Assembly (NCBI RefSeq): GCF_001557875.1
Contig: NZ_LNRF01000016.1
Span: 1-57,938, forward strand
Source of the DNA: Vibrio splendidus
GTDB lineage: Bacteria > Pseudomonadota > Gammaproteobacteria > Enterobacterales > Vibrionaceae
Direction of reading: 5' to 3'
Length of the DNA: 57,938 bases
Positions 47,543 to 55,982 of this stretch are shown piece after piece. The notes beneath the pieces are model-generated. The model was not told the DNA's origin, ran no database searches, and saw only the letters and a program-made list of their open reading frames with translations. The translations under genes were made by a program, and so were the position numbers. Position 1 is the stretch's first letter, and every line of letters begins with the position of its first letter.

Positions 47543-48898
47543 GTGAAGCTATTTAATCCCCAAACTATTTTTCAAACGCTATCCAATCAGGCGATGCACA
47601 AAAAAGTGCTGCTGCTCGCGATCCCGATGGTTCTCTCTAATATTACCGTTCCACTGCTGGGCTTGGTCGATGCGGCGGTTATCGGCCACTTAGAGTACTC
47701 TTGGTATTTAGGTGGTGTGGCGCTGGGCGGCACAATGATCAGCGTGACCTTTTGGTTGCTCGGTTTCCTGCGTATGTCGACAACAGGGCTAGCCGCACAA
47801 TCTTATGGTGCGAATGATGGCAAGCAACTTGGCCTAGTCTTTGTGCAAGGTGTGACCATGGCTTTAGGGTTTGCTGGTGTCTTTTTACTTTTACACAGTC
47901 TAGTCGCCGATTTAGTTTTCTCATTGAGTAGCGCCAGTGATCAAGTTAAGCACTATGGTCAGCAATACTTCTCAATCCGAGCTTGGAGTGCGCCTGCTGC
48001 GCTGACTAATTTTGTGATTCTAGGTTGGCTGCTCGGGACTCAAAATGCCAAAGCGCCAATGTGGATGGTGATCATCACCAATATCACCAATATTGTTTTG
48101 GATATCGTTTTTGTTATCGGTTTAGAGTGGCAAGTGGAAGGTGCAGCATTGGCATCTGTAATGGCTGATTATGCCGGTCTAACATTTGGCTTGATTTGTG
48201 TTTACCGAATCTGGGCGAAGAAACAGTTACCATCGCCATGGGCTCTGCTTAAGAAAACCAGCCAAGGTTTGAGTCGTTTCGTGAAATTGAATCGCGATAT
48301 CTTTCTTCGTTCATTGTGTCTACAAGCGACTTTCACTTTTATGACCTTCCAAGGCGCAAGCTTTGGCGATGATGTTGTTGCTGCCAATGCAGTGTTGATG
48401 AGTTTCTTGATGATCATCTCTTATGGGATGGATGGCTTTGCCTATGCGATGGAAGCGATGGTCGGTAAGGCGATAGGCGCGAAAGACAAAGATGAACTGA
48501 ACCAGTCATTGATTGGTACTTTCTTCTGGAGCTTCAATATTTGTTTAGTACTGACCATAGCGTTCGCAATCGCAGGCTCTAGCTTAATCAATATGATCAC
48601 CACAATTCCTGACGTTAAGAGCCAAGCTGAGGTGTATTTACCCTGGTTAATCGCAATGCCATTGGTGTCTATGTGGTGCTTCTTGTTGGATGGTATTTTT
48701 GTTGGAGCAACCAAGGGCAAGGATATGCGCAATAGTATGTTTGTTGCGACCTGCAGTTTCTTCGCGATTTTCTACTTAGCATCAGGTTTAGAGAACCATG
48801 CACTGTGGCTAGCGATGCTGAGCTTTATGGCGATGCGTGGGGTTGGCTTGGGTGTGTTGTTTGTTTCTCAGTGGAAGAAGGGAGAATTCCTCGCCTAG
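47543..48898 (+). CDS. dinF: DinF-type MATE efflux protein
   Basis: A 451-residue MATE-family transporter with about 12 membrane segments. Start: GTG at 47543 with AAGAGG at 47532-47537 as ribosome site; a GTG at 47537 lies inside that site and is less likely. The N-terminal AIPMVLSNITVPLLGLVDAAVIGHL (quoted in part: LGLVDAAVIGHL) and LGFLRMSTTGLAAQ are characteristic of the DinF branch. Such transporters expel organic cations or oxidised compounds using Na+ or H+. In E. coli dinF is SOS-controlled with lexA; here it is 1.1 kb from lexA with another gene between, and I see no SOS box before it. Confidence 0.88.
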   Translation: MKLFNPQTIFQTLSNQAMHKKVLLLAIPMVLSNITVPLLGLVDAAVIGHLEYSWYLGGVALGGTMISVTFWLLGFLRMSTTGLAAQSYGANDGKQLGLVFVQGVTMALGFAGVFLLLHSLVADLVFSLSSASDQVKHYGQQYFSIRAWSAPAALTNFVILGWLLGTQNAKAPMWMVIITNITNIVLDIVFVIGLEWQVEGAALASVMADYAGLTFGLICVYRIWAKKQLPSPWALLKKTSQGLSRFVKLNRDIFLRSLCLQATFTFMTFQGASFGDDVVAANAVLMSFLMIISYGMDGFAYAMEAMVGKAIGAKDKDELNQSLIGTFFWSFNICLVLTIAFAIAGSSLINMITTIPDVKSQAEVYLPWLIAMPLVSMWCFLLDGIFVGATKGKDMRNSMFVATCSFFAIFYLASGLENHALWLAMLSFMAMRGVGLGVLFVSQWKKGEFLA

Positions 48899-49007
48899 CT
48901 AAAGTAGCTCAGTTCAGGGAACAGAAAATAGAGGCTGCACAGGTAAAGGGGTATTTAGAATATCATGATCCAATTACTATTAATGCCCTACTATTCAATG
49001 CTTTAAA

Positions 49008-49040
49008 TAAAAACAGCAAGCGCGCGGCTTGCTGTTTATG
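49008..49040 (-). terminator. Terminator of sthA
   Basis: AAACAGCAAGC (49011-49021) pairs with GCTTGCTGTTT (49027-49037). On the minus strand the stem is followed by TTTTTATTT. It lies after the sthA stop and converges with dinF. The rest of 48899-49083 holds nothing recognised. Confidence 0.8.
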
Positions 49041-49083
49041 TATTTGGCCTATAGGTGGTCAAATGCTCCCGTTGGTTCTTTAT

Positions 49084-50484
49084 TTAGAACAAACGGTTAA
49101 GGCCGTTGAGTGCTGCAACACGATAAGCTTCTGCCATGGTTGGGTAGTTAAAGGTCGTATTTACAAAGTACTCGATGGTATTTGCTTCACCTTTTTGTTC
49201 CATAATCGCTTGTCCGATATGAATGATTTCAGCTGCACGCTCACCAAACACGTGGATACCTAAAATCTCTTTGGTTTCGCGATGGAACAGAATCTTCAAG
49301 CTACCAATATCTTTCCCCGCAATTTGAGCGCGAGCTAGGTGCTTGAATGAAGAACGTCCTACTTCATACGGTACTTTTGCAGCGGTAAGTTCTTGTTCTG
49401 TTTTACCTACAGAGCTAATCTCAGGGATGGTGTAGATACCTGTTGGAATGTCTTCAATTAGGTGACCTTCTGCTTCGCCTTTGACAATCGCTTGGGCAAC
49501 AAATCGACCTTGGTCATAAGCAGCACTTGCTAGGCTAGGGTAGCCAATGACATCACCTACCGCGTAAACGTGATCAACGCTAGTTTGGTAGTTGGTATTC
49601 ACTGATACCTGACCTCGAGAGTCCGCTTCTAGGCCAACCGCACCTAAGTTCAGTTTGTCAGTGTTACCGGTTCGACCATTGGCATACAGCAAGCAGTCAG
49701 CACGCATCTTCTTGCCTGACTCTAAGTGAATGATCACGCCATCATCAGTCCCTTCAATTTTCTCAAAGGTCTCATCATTACGAATCACGACGCCGCTGTT
49801 CCAGAAGTGGTAAGAAAGCGCATCTGAGGTTTCATTGTCTAGGAATGACAACAGGCGGTCACGAGTATTGATAAGATCGGTTTTTACACCCAAACCACGG
49901 AAAATCGACGCATATTCACAACCAATAACGCCAGCACCATAGATGATGATGTGTTGCGGGTCGTGTTTAAGAGAAAGAATCGAGTCACTGTCGTAGATAC
50001 GTTCATGCAGGAAGTCGACGTTATCTGGTTGGTAAGGGCGAGAGCCTGTCGCGATAACAAATTTGTCTGCACTGTAATGTTCTTCAGTGCCATCGCTTTG
50101 CATTACCGAGACAGTGTTGGTATCGATAAAACGTGCAGTACCAAATACCAACGTGCACTGGTTGCGGTCGTAGAAGCCTTGGCGTAATCGAGTCTGTTTA
50201 TCGATAACCGATTTAGCATGACCCAGAATGTTGGAAAACGTAGAGTGAATGCTTTTGTTGTTCTGACAAAACAGTGGATTGCTGTTGAATTCGATAATAC
50301 GACTTACGGCATGGCGCAGTGCTTTGGAAGGAATGGTTCCCCAGTGAGTACAACCACCACCAACGCTGCTCTCTTTCTCAATGATTGCAACGTTCAACCC
50401 GGCTTTGGTTAATCCCATCGCTGCCCCTTCTCCTCCGGGGCCACTACCAATTACGATTACATCAAAGTGGTTGGAGTGCGGCAT
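49084..50484 (-). CDS. sthA: Soluble pyridine nucleotide transhydrogenase
   Basis: A 466-residue FAD flavoprotein that moves electrons between NADPH and NAD+ in the cytoplasm. The FAD-binding VIGSGPGGEGAAMGL is at about residues 10-24. The disulfide motif is degenerate: GGGCTHWGTIPSKALRH has only the first Cys, as known for SthA and unlike related reductases. The NAD domain shows IYGAGVIGCEYASIFRGLG, and the second FAD motif is YAVGDVIGYPSLA. AAGGAAG precedes the ATG. It is divergent from fabR, the same arrangement as in E. coli. Confidence 0.96.
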   Translation of the reverse strand: MPHSNHFDVIVIGSGPGGEGAAMGLTKAGLNVAIIEKESSVGGGCTHWGTIPSKALRHAVSRIIEFNSNPLFCQNNKSIHSTFSNILGHAKSVIDKQTRLRQGFYDRNQCTLVFGTARFIDTNTVSVMQSDGTEEHYSADKFVIATGSRPYQPDNVDFLHERIYDSDSILSLKHDPQHIIIYGAGVIGCEYASIFRGLGVKTDLINTRDRLLSFLDNETSDALSYHFWNSGVVIRNDETFEKIEGTDDGVIIHLESGKKMRADCLLYANGRTGNTDKLNLGAVGLEADSRGQVSVNTNYQTSVDHVYAVGDVIGYPSLASAAYDQGRFVAQAIVKGEAEGHLIEDIPTGIYTIPEISSVGKTEQELTAAKVPYEVGRSSFKHLARAQIAGKDIGSLKILFHRETKEILGIHVFGERAAEIIHIGQAIMEQKGEANTIEYFVNTTFNYPTMAEAYRVAALNGLNRLF

Positions 50485-50811
50485 AGATATCTTCCTTGTT
50501 ATATTTGATTAACATTGCTTTAGCGAGATTTTAACTGATTCTGTTCTTGGGTACATGAAAAGGGCATCAGAGAGTCGGTGGGATCACGCAGTGTTATCGA
50601 AAAAATAATATTTGGTATGTCGTATGTCTCCAAATGACAGTGTGGATATTGAAATTTTTTCTTCGAACGTATTTACTTCGGTACGTGAACAAAGAGGTAT
50701 GTTTAGTGTCTTATATAACCAGAGTGCCTTATATAAATAAGTGATTCGCGTTATATTGAACAGAGTATTAGACATGCCTGTTTAGGCTGTAAAAGAAGAA
50801 ATTGATAAAGT
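50485..50811. promoter_or_regulatory. Divergent sthA-fabR control region
   Basis: About 330 A/T-rich bases. They contain a direct repeat AGTG(T/C)CTTATATAA at 50705-50718 and 50723-50736, 18 bases apart, and a short inverted repeat GCCTGTTTAGGC near 50775-50786. No protein-coding frame of note is seen. Promoters for both genes must lie here but were not resolved. Confidence 0.5.
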
Positions 50812-51453
50812 ATGAAACCAATGGGCATTCGCGCACAGCAAAAAGAAAAAACTCGTCGCAGCTTAATCGATGCAGCATTTAGCCAACTCAGCGCTGATCG
50901 TAGTTTTTCCAATCTAAGCTTGAGAGAAGTCGCTCGTGAGGCTGGAATAGCACCGACTTCCTTTTATCGTCACTTTAAAGACATGGATGAGCTTGGCTTA
51001 ACCATGGTTGACGAAGGTGGCTTACTGTTGCGCCAGTTAATGCGTCAAGCTAGGCAGCGCATAGTAAAAGAAGGCAGTGTGATTCGCACATCGGTTGAAA
51101 CCTTTATGGAATTCATTGAAAGCAGCCCTAACGTATTCAGACTGTTATTGCGAGAGCGCTCAGGAACTTCATTTGAGTTTCGTGCAGCGGTAGCTCGTGA
51201 GATACAGCACTTCTCTGCTGAGTTAACCGAATATTTGATAACGACTGGCATGACAAGGGACGAAGCTTTCACTCAAGCGGAAGCCTCGGTCATCTTAGTC
51301 TTTAACTCAGGGGCAGAAGCATTAGATTTAGATCGACGTCAGCGAGATGAATTGGCTGAACGCTTGATCATGCAATTGCGAATGATGGCCAAAGGAGCTT
51401 TTTGGTATCGTAAAGAACGTGAACGTAACCGATTAAAAGGCGGGATTGAATAA
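50812..51453 (+). CDS. fabR: TetR-family fatty-acid regulator FabR
   Basis: A 213-residue repressor of unsaturated fatty acid genes (fabA, fabB in E. coli), which senses acyl chains. The helix-turn-helix is LSLREVAREAGIAPTSFYRHF (quoted in part: REVAREAGIAPTSFYRHF), almost the same as E. coli FabR. LTMVDEGGLLLRQLMRQARQ and RLLLRERSGTSFEFRAAVAR are also near-identical to the family. The ATG at 50812 or 50821 (MGIRAQQKEK, as in E. coli) may be used; no strong ribosome site is seen. Its stop overlaps the yijD start (TAATG). Confidence 0.95.
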   Translation: MKPMGIRAQQKEKTRRSLIDAAFSQLSADRSFSNLSLREVAREAGIAPTSFYRHFKDMDELGLTMVDEGGLLLRQLMRQARQRIVKEGSVIRTSVETFMEFIESSPNVFRLLLRERSGTSFEFRAAVAREIQHFSAELTEYLITTGMTRDEAFTQAEASVILVFNSGAEALDLDRRQRDELAERLIMQLRMMAKGAFWYRKERERNRLKGGIE

Positions 51454-51824
51454 TGTCGAATGAAAATAATACTGTAAACCGTGGTTCTGAAAGAAAGACA
51501 CTCGTACTTGCTGTTGTAGCCGGTGTGTGTGGTGATGCATTGTTATCTTGGGTAACAATGAGCGAAGTGGGCTTCTCTATTTTCCCGCTTATCGCTTTAG
51601 TTTTGGCAGTACAAGCGCTTTACCAAGAATACTTAACTAACCCAGTATCTGAAGATATCCCATTAGTAGGTCTAGCTTGTTTCTTCGTGGGTGCATTTGG
51701 CCACTCGGCTTTCGTGAAAGCACAACACCCTGATGCAGGTTCAAACTTCTTTGCGATTATTGTCGCGATGCTGCTTTTAGCCTGGGTAGGTAAGAAGCTA
51801 GGCTTTATCGGTAAGACCGCTTAA
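51453..51824 (+). CDS. yijD: YijD family membrane protein (DUF1422)
   Basis: A 123-residue inner-membrane protein with four hydrophobic segments (about residues 17-35, 41-58, 70-88 and 98-116). The pattern LALVLAVQALYQEYL and GLACFFVGAFGHSAFVKAQ fits E. coli YijD. Function is unknown. It overlaps fabR by one base (TAATG) and so is translationally coupled, the conserved arrangement. A strong terminator follows, shared with trmA. Confidence 0.9.
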   Translation: MSNENNTVNRGSERKTLVLAVVAGVCGDALLSWVTMSEVGFSIFPLIALVLAVQALYQEYLTNPVSEDIPLVGLACFFVGAFGHSAFVKAQHPDAGSNFFAIIVAMLLLAWVGKKLGFIGKTA

Positions 51825-51837
51825 ACCAATCTACAAA

Positions 51838-51868
51838 TAAAAAACGAGCCAATTGGCTCGTTTTTTTG
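51838..51868. terminator. Bidirectional terminator between yijD and trmA
   Basis: AAAAAACGAGCC and GGCTCGTTTTTT pair around AATT, with long T runs on both strands. Confidence 0.92.
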
Positions 51869-51903
51869 TATCTGCTGTTTGTCTTAGGCTGAGAAAGCGA
51901 GAT

Positions 51904-53013
51904 TTATGCTTTACGCTCTAAGAATACACCTGCTTCCATGTGGTGGGTGTAAGGGAACTGGTCAAACAGAGCAAAACGAGTGATATCGTGTGTTTCGCTT
52001 AAGATCTCTAGGTTCTCTTTCAACGTTTCAGGGTTACAAGAGATGTACATGATACGCTCGTAGCCTTGAACCATCTTACAAGTATCAACATCCATGCCTG
52101 AGCGTGGTGGATCAACAAAGATAGTGTTGCAGTTGTAGCTCTTAAGATCGATGTTTGCTTGTTGTAGACGGCGGAATTCACGCTTACCTTCCATTGCTAC
52201 GGTAAAGTCTTCTGCAGACATGCGGATGATCTGAACATTTTCAATGTTGTTCGCCGCGATGTTGTATTGTGCAGATTCCACTGACGGCTTTGCCAGCTCG
52301 GTTGCCAGTACACGCTCGAAGTTTTGTGCTAGTGCTAATGAAAAGTTACCGTTGCCACAGTAAAGCTCAAGCAAGTCGCCTTTGCTGTCTTGAGTACAGT
52401 CGACAGCCCATTCCAACATTTTCTCTGCTACTTTGCCGTTTGGTTGAGTAAAGCTGTTCTCTACTTGCTGGTAGATGTAGCTATCACCATTCACGTCTAG
52501 CTTTTCAATTACATAGTCGCGATCCAGTACGATTTTCATCTTACGCGCACGACCAATCAGGTTTAGGTTAAAACCTTCATCGTTTAATTGCTGCTTAAGT
52601 GCTTTAGCATCTTGAATCCACTGTTCACCCAATTGACGGTGGTAAAGCAGTGACACCAAAATCTCACCACTCAACGTAGAAAGGAAATCTACTTGAAATA
52701 GCTTGTGACGTAGAGAGTGGTTGTCCTTCATTGCATCTGTTAATAGAGGCATCAAGTCATTGATTAGACGACTAGCAGCAGGGAACTGGTCTACGCGGTA
52801 TTTTTCTTTGGTCTCTTGATTGAACATGACGTAATACATATCGTCACCTTCATGCCACACACGGAACTCAGCACGCATGCGGTAGTGTTGTTCTGGAGAT
52901 TCATACACTTCCAGCTCAGGCACATTATATTCTGAGAACATTTCAGTAAGACGCTCTGTCTTGTCTGCCAGTTGTTCTTGGTAGCGTTGCGGGTTTACAT
53001 CTAAATTCGCCAT
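51904..53013 (-). CDS. trmA: tRNA (uracil-54-C5)-methyltransferase
   Basis: A 369-residue SAM-dependent methyltransferase making ribothymidine at tRNA position 54; it also acts on tmRNA in E. coli. Motifs: LLELYCGNGNFSLALA (SAM binding, about residues 216-231), FVDPPRSGMD, and the catalytic Cys326 in YISCNPETL with the C-terminal HHMEAGVFLERK. Length equals E. coli TrmA (366). AAAGGC precedes the ATG. In E. coli trmA lies between yijD and btuB, and the same order holds here. Confidence 0.97.
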   Translation of the reverse strand: MANLDVNPQRYQEQLADKTERLTEMFSEYNVPELEVYESPEQHYRMRAEFRVWHEGDDMYYVMFNQETKEKYRVDQFPAASRLINDLMPLLTDAMKDNHSLRHKLFQVDFLSTLSGEILVSLLYHRQLGEQWIQDAKALKQQLNDEGFNLNLIGRARKMKIVLDRDYVIEKLDVNGDSYIYQQVENSFTQPNGKVAEKMLEWAVDCTQDSKGDLLELYCGNGNFSLALAQNFERVLATELAKPSVESAQYNIAANNIENVQIIRMSAEDFTVAMEGKREFRRLQQANIDLKSYNCNTIFVDPPRSGMDVDTCKMVQGYERIMYISCNPETLKENLEILSETHDITRFALFDQFPYTHHMEAGVFLERKA

Positions 53014-53175
53014 TGTTATGCCTTTTGCTGTCGTGCTTTTAAATCAAGAGCGCAGATTTTATTCAATCACAGGCGCTTGTCCAGTGTTGAGAGCCATTCA
53101 ATGTAAATCGACCATGAAAACTATAGCTTATAACTATCTTAGACTAGACAAATGATTCATAGGTCAATACTATCT

Positions 53176-53362
53176 TCGGCAAGCTGGTGTCATTTAGATG
53201 TATAGATGGCTGAAGAGGGAATCTGGTGTAAATCCAGAACTGACGCGCAGCGGTAAAAGAGAACGAGTATTCATAAGACACTGCAAATAGCTTTTTGTGG
53301 GAAGTCGAATATTAGGTAACCATAAGGGTTGTGCTCTTGAGTCCGAATACCTGCCAGCGGCC
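53176..53362 (+). promoter_or_regulatory. Cobalamin riboswitch upstream of btuB
   Basis: The leader shows the conserved parts in order: GGGAATCTGGTGTAAATCCA (53218-53237), CTGACGCGCAGCGGTAA for the B12-box region (53240-53256), and AGTCCGAATACCTGCC near 53340-53355. These match the cobalamin riboswitch core. The segment after it, GCCAAGCCATAAGATGTGG, may pair with the btuB ribosome site region (AGGA at 53402) to shut translation when adenosylcobalamin is bound. Outer limits are approximate. Confidence 0.93.
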
Positions 53363-53412
53363 AAGCCATAAGATGTGGTTTGGTAGGACTTTACGCGATT
53401 TAGGATCACAAC

Positions 53413-55236
53413 ATGAACAAATCCCTTTTAGCGGTTGCTGTAGTATCGCTGCTTTCACCTATCTCCAATTTACACGCCCAACAAGCATCTGCCGACGAAA
53501 CTATGGTGGTTACGGCTAACCGTTTTGAGCAGCAAGTCAGCGACACAATTGCTCCAGTTGAAGTTATAACCAAACAAGAAATAGACGCTATTCAAGCGAC
53601 TTCGTTGTCTGACGTATTACGTCGATTACCCGGTGTTCAAGTTACTAACCAAGGTGGTCTTGCTCAGGGGCAGGAGTTATATATACGTGGGCGTTCTACC
53701 AAAAATACTCTTGTCTTAGTTAATGGTATCCGAATTGGTAGTGCAACTTTGGGGTACGCCAACTTAGCTGCAGTTCCATTGAATGGTGTGGAACGAATTG
53801 AAGTGTTGAGAGGTGCTCGTGCGGCAGTGTATGGGTCAGATGCTGTTAGCGGTGTGGTAAACATTATAACTACACGTAGTGCTGATAATACAGGCTCAGT
53901 TAAAGCGGGTGTGGGTAGCTTTGGTTTATATGATATCAATGCAGTAGGGTCAGTTGCTAATGATAATGGTTGGGTGAACATCGCCGCCACTCATCAGCAG
54001 AGTGAAGGTTATAATATTCAACCGACAAGTACTAACCCTATTGATACTGATAAAGATGGTCATAGCACTCAATACTTAACTATCGATGGCGGTATTTTTG
54101 TTTCGCCAAACTTGACCTTGAAAGCGAATGGCTATTATCAAAAACACGATGTTGAATTTGATAACCCTTGGGGAGGGGTAGACGAAACAGACAGTGAGTT
54201 ATACGCATTGGGTCTAGTAGGAGATTACAAGCGCGATTCCCTAAATAGTGTAATAACACTTGGAAGTAACCAAGATGAAGCGGAATCTTCAGGACAAGGA
54301 ACAACACCAAGCGCAATTACAACAAATCGCAACTCTGTTTCTTGGAATAACCAGTACAAGCTAAGTGATAGTTCAGCGGTTATTGGTGGTGTTGATTGGT
54401 ATCGAGATAAGGTCAAAAACGACTCTACATCAATGACTAAAGATAGTCGTGATAATACCGCGTTCTATGCTGGTGGTGATATATCTGTAGGCAAATTGTC
54501 TGCGGAAGCGAACCTGCGCTGGGATGATAACAGTTCATTTGGCAACTTTACGACCTACCAACTAGGTGCTGGATATAACGTTACTGAGTTTGTTCGTCTA
54601 GTGGGTATGTATGGTACTGCATTTAAAGCTCCAACATTTAATGAGCTATATTGGCCTTTAGAGTGTAGTTCATGGGGATGTTACTCAGGCAATCCAAATC
54701 TACAGCCAGAAGAATCAAAAACGGCAGAAGTAGCACTAGAAGCTAGCTTTGAAGTTCTTGAATTGCGAATAGCTGCTCATAAGAGTGATGTAGAGAAGAT
54801 GATCACAAGCAATGGTCTTACTCAAGTAAACATCGGAGAAGCAGAAATTAAAGGGTACGAAGTGGTCGGCTCTTTTTATACTGGACCATTATATCACTCA
54901 GCATCTTACGATTATCTTGATACCGAAGACAAATCTACAGGTAACGAACTTGCTCGTAGAGCTAAACATAGTGGTAAATGGAACACTACTTATGAATGGA
55001 ATAACTGGCGATTCGACTTGAGTTACCTATATCAAGGTAAGCGTTATGATGATCTAGCGAATACGACAGAGCTTGATGCGTACTCGCTATTTGACTTTGC
55101 AACGTCTTACCACTTTGACAATGATGTAACCGTTGCTGGTAAAGTTGCTAACTTATTTGATGAAGAGTACGAAACTGCTAAAGGTTATAAAACACCAGAG
55201 CGTAATTATTACGTGAGCGTTGCCTACCAGTTTTAA
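53413..55236 (+). CDS. btuB: Vitamin B12 outer-membrane receptor BtuB
   Basis: A 607-residue TonB-dependent receptor. A signal peptide (about residues 1-22, ending LHA) is followed by the TonB box ETMVVTA, the plug domain (SDVLRRLPGVQV, YIRGRSTKNTLVLVNGIRIG, GVERIEVLRGARAAVYGSDAVSGVVNIIT in part) and a 22-strand barrel ending VSVAYQF with the terminal Phe for outer-membrane insertion. It imports cobalamin and cobinamide. A cobalamin riboswitch directly upstream confirms the ligand. In E. coli the order trmA-btuB-murI is the same but without the DUF71 gene in between. Confidence 0.96.
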   Translation: MNKSLLAVAVVSLLSPISNLHAQQASADETMVVTANRFEQQVSDTIAPVEVITKQEIDAIQATSLSDVLRRLPGVQVTNQGGLAQGQELYIRGRSTKNTLVLVNGIRIGSATLGYANLAAVPLNGVERIEVLRGARAAVYGSDAVSGVVNIITTRSADNTGSVKAGVGSFGLYDINAVGSVANDNGWVNIAATHQQSEGYNIQPTSTNPIDTDKDGHSTQYLTIDGGIFVSPNLTLKANGYYQKHDVEFDNPWGGVDETDSELYALGLVGDYKRDSLNSVITLGSNQDEAESSGQGTTPSAITTNRNSVSWNNQYKLSDSSAVIGGVDWYRDKVKNDSTSMTKDSRDNTAFYAGGDISVGKLSAEANLRWDDNSSFGNFTTYQLGAGYNVTEFVRLVGMYGTAFKAPTFNELYWPLECSSWGCYSGNPNLQPEESKTAEVALEASFEVLELRIAAHKSDVEKMITSNGLTQVNIGEAEIKGYEVVGSFYTGPLYHSASYDYLDTEDKSTGNELARRAKHSGKWNTTYEWNNWRFDLSYLYQGKRYDDLANTTELDAYSLFDFATSYHFDNDVTVAGKVANLFDEEYETAKGYKTPERNYYVSVAYQF

Positions 55237-55242
55237 CACCTA

Positions 55243-55266
55243 AACCGCCCTCGGGCGGTTTTTTCT
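55243..55266 (+). terminator. Terminator after btuB
   Basis: AACCGCCC TC GGGCGGTT followed by four T, 7 bases beyond the btuB stop. Readthrough to the next gene, which starts 15 bases on, seems likely, as no other promoter fits. Confidence 0.85.
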
Positions 55267-55280
55267 TATTGGGTATATCA

Positions 55281-55946
55281 ATGAAAAAGAAAGTCGTCAT
55301 AAGCTGGTCATCAGGCAAAGACTCTACCTTAATCCTAGAGCGTTTACTTGAGAGTGCCGAGTATGAAGTTGTTGCTCTCTATACTACCTATGTTGGAGAT
55401 GAAGTCCCTTTCCAGGTAACTCCTATTGATGTGGTTGCCATGCAGGCGCAATTAATCGGTTTGCCACTTATCACCATAGAGCTTCCTGAAGTTTTCCCGA
55501 GCAATGAGATTTACCAAAGTACGATTGTCTCAGCATTGGAAGGGTCTGGCTTATCAATTGATGCGGTCGCATTCGGCGACATGTTTTGCAATGGTATTGC
55601 TGATTACCGAAGAAGTTATATAGAACCTGAGGGTTGGGAGTGTGTATTTCCTCTACTGGGACAGAGTAGCCAAGCGCTGGCTCAAGAAATAATAGATAGA
55701 GGAATCGAAACCTTTCTCGTCACAGTTGATAGCGATGCATTAGACATGAGCTATTGCGGGAAAGAATACACGCCTGAACTAATAGACAGTCTGCCAAGTC
55801 ACGTAGACCCATGTGGAGAAGATGGTGAGTTCCATACCTTAGTAACGTCAGCGCCATGCTTTAAAGGTAAGCTCAAGATAGAACTAGAAAATGTAGATCA
55901 AGGTGAGCGCTTTGTGCATCAACGCTACCGAGCTTGCATTATGTAG
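55281..55946 (+). CDS. DUF71/COG2102 ATP-pyrophosphatase (Dph6-like), putative B12-salvage enzyme
   Basis: A 221-residue ATP-PPase. The start is the ATG at 55281 (MKKKVVISWSSGKDSTLIL); the frame begins 4 codons earlier at TTG. The PP-loop is SWSSGKDST (residues 8-16). The mid-protein AFGDMFCNGIADYRRSY and C-terminal DPCGEDGEFHTLVTSAP are DUF71 hallmarks (FGD, CGENGEFHT in Dph6). In eukaryotes and archaea the family makes diphthamide, absent from bacteria. Comparative genomics has predicted that a bacterial subgroup acts in B12 salvage, probably as an amide-forming ligase. Its position directly after a riboswitch-controlled btuB fits that idea. murI follows after 36 bases. Confidence 0.85.
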   Translation: MKKKVVISWSSGKDSTLILERLLESAEYEVVALYTTYVGDEVPFQVTPIDVVAMQAQLIGLPLITIELPEVFPSNEIYQSTIVSALEGSGLSIDAVAFGDMFCNGIADYRRSYIEPEGWECVFPLLGQSSQALAQEIIDRGIETFLVTVDSDALDMSYCGKEYTPELIDSLPSHVDPCGEDGEFHTLVTSAPCFKGKLKIELENVDQGERFVHQRYRACIM

Positions 55947-55982
55947 AGTGATGATTGGCGAAAACTAAGTGAAGGGGTATCA

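Noticed and set aside
50485..50811. A FabR operator upstream of fabR
   Set aside because: Partial likeness of GTACGTGAAC near 50680 to the E. coli FabR palindrome is too weak to claim.
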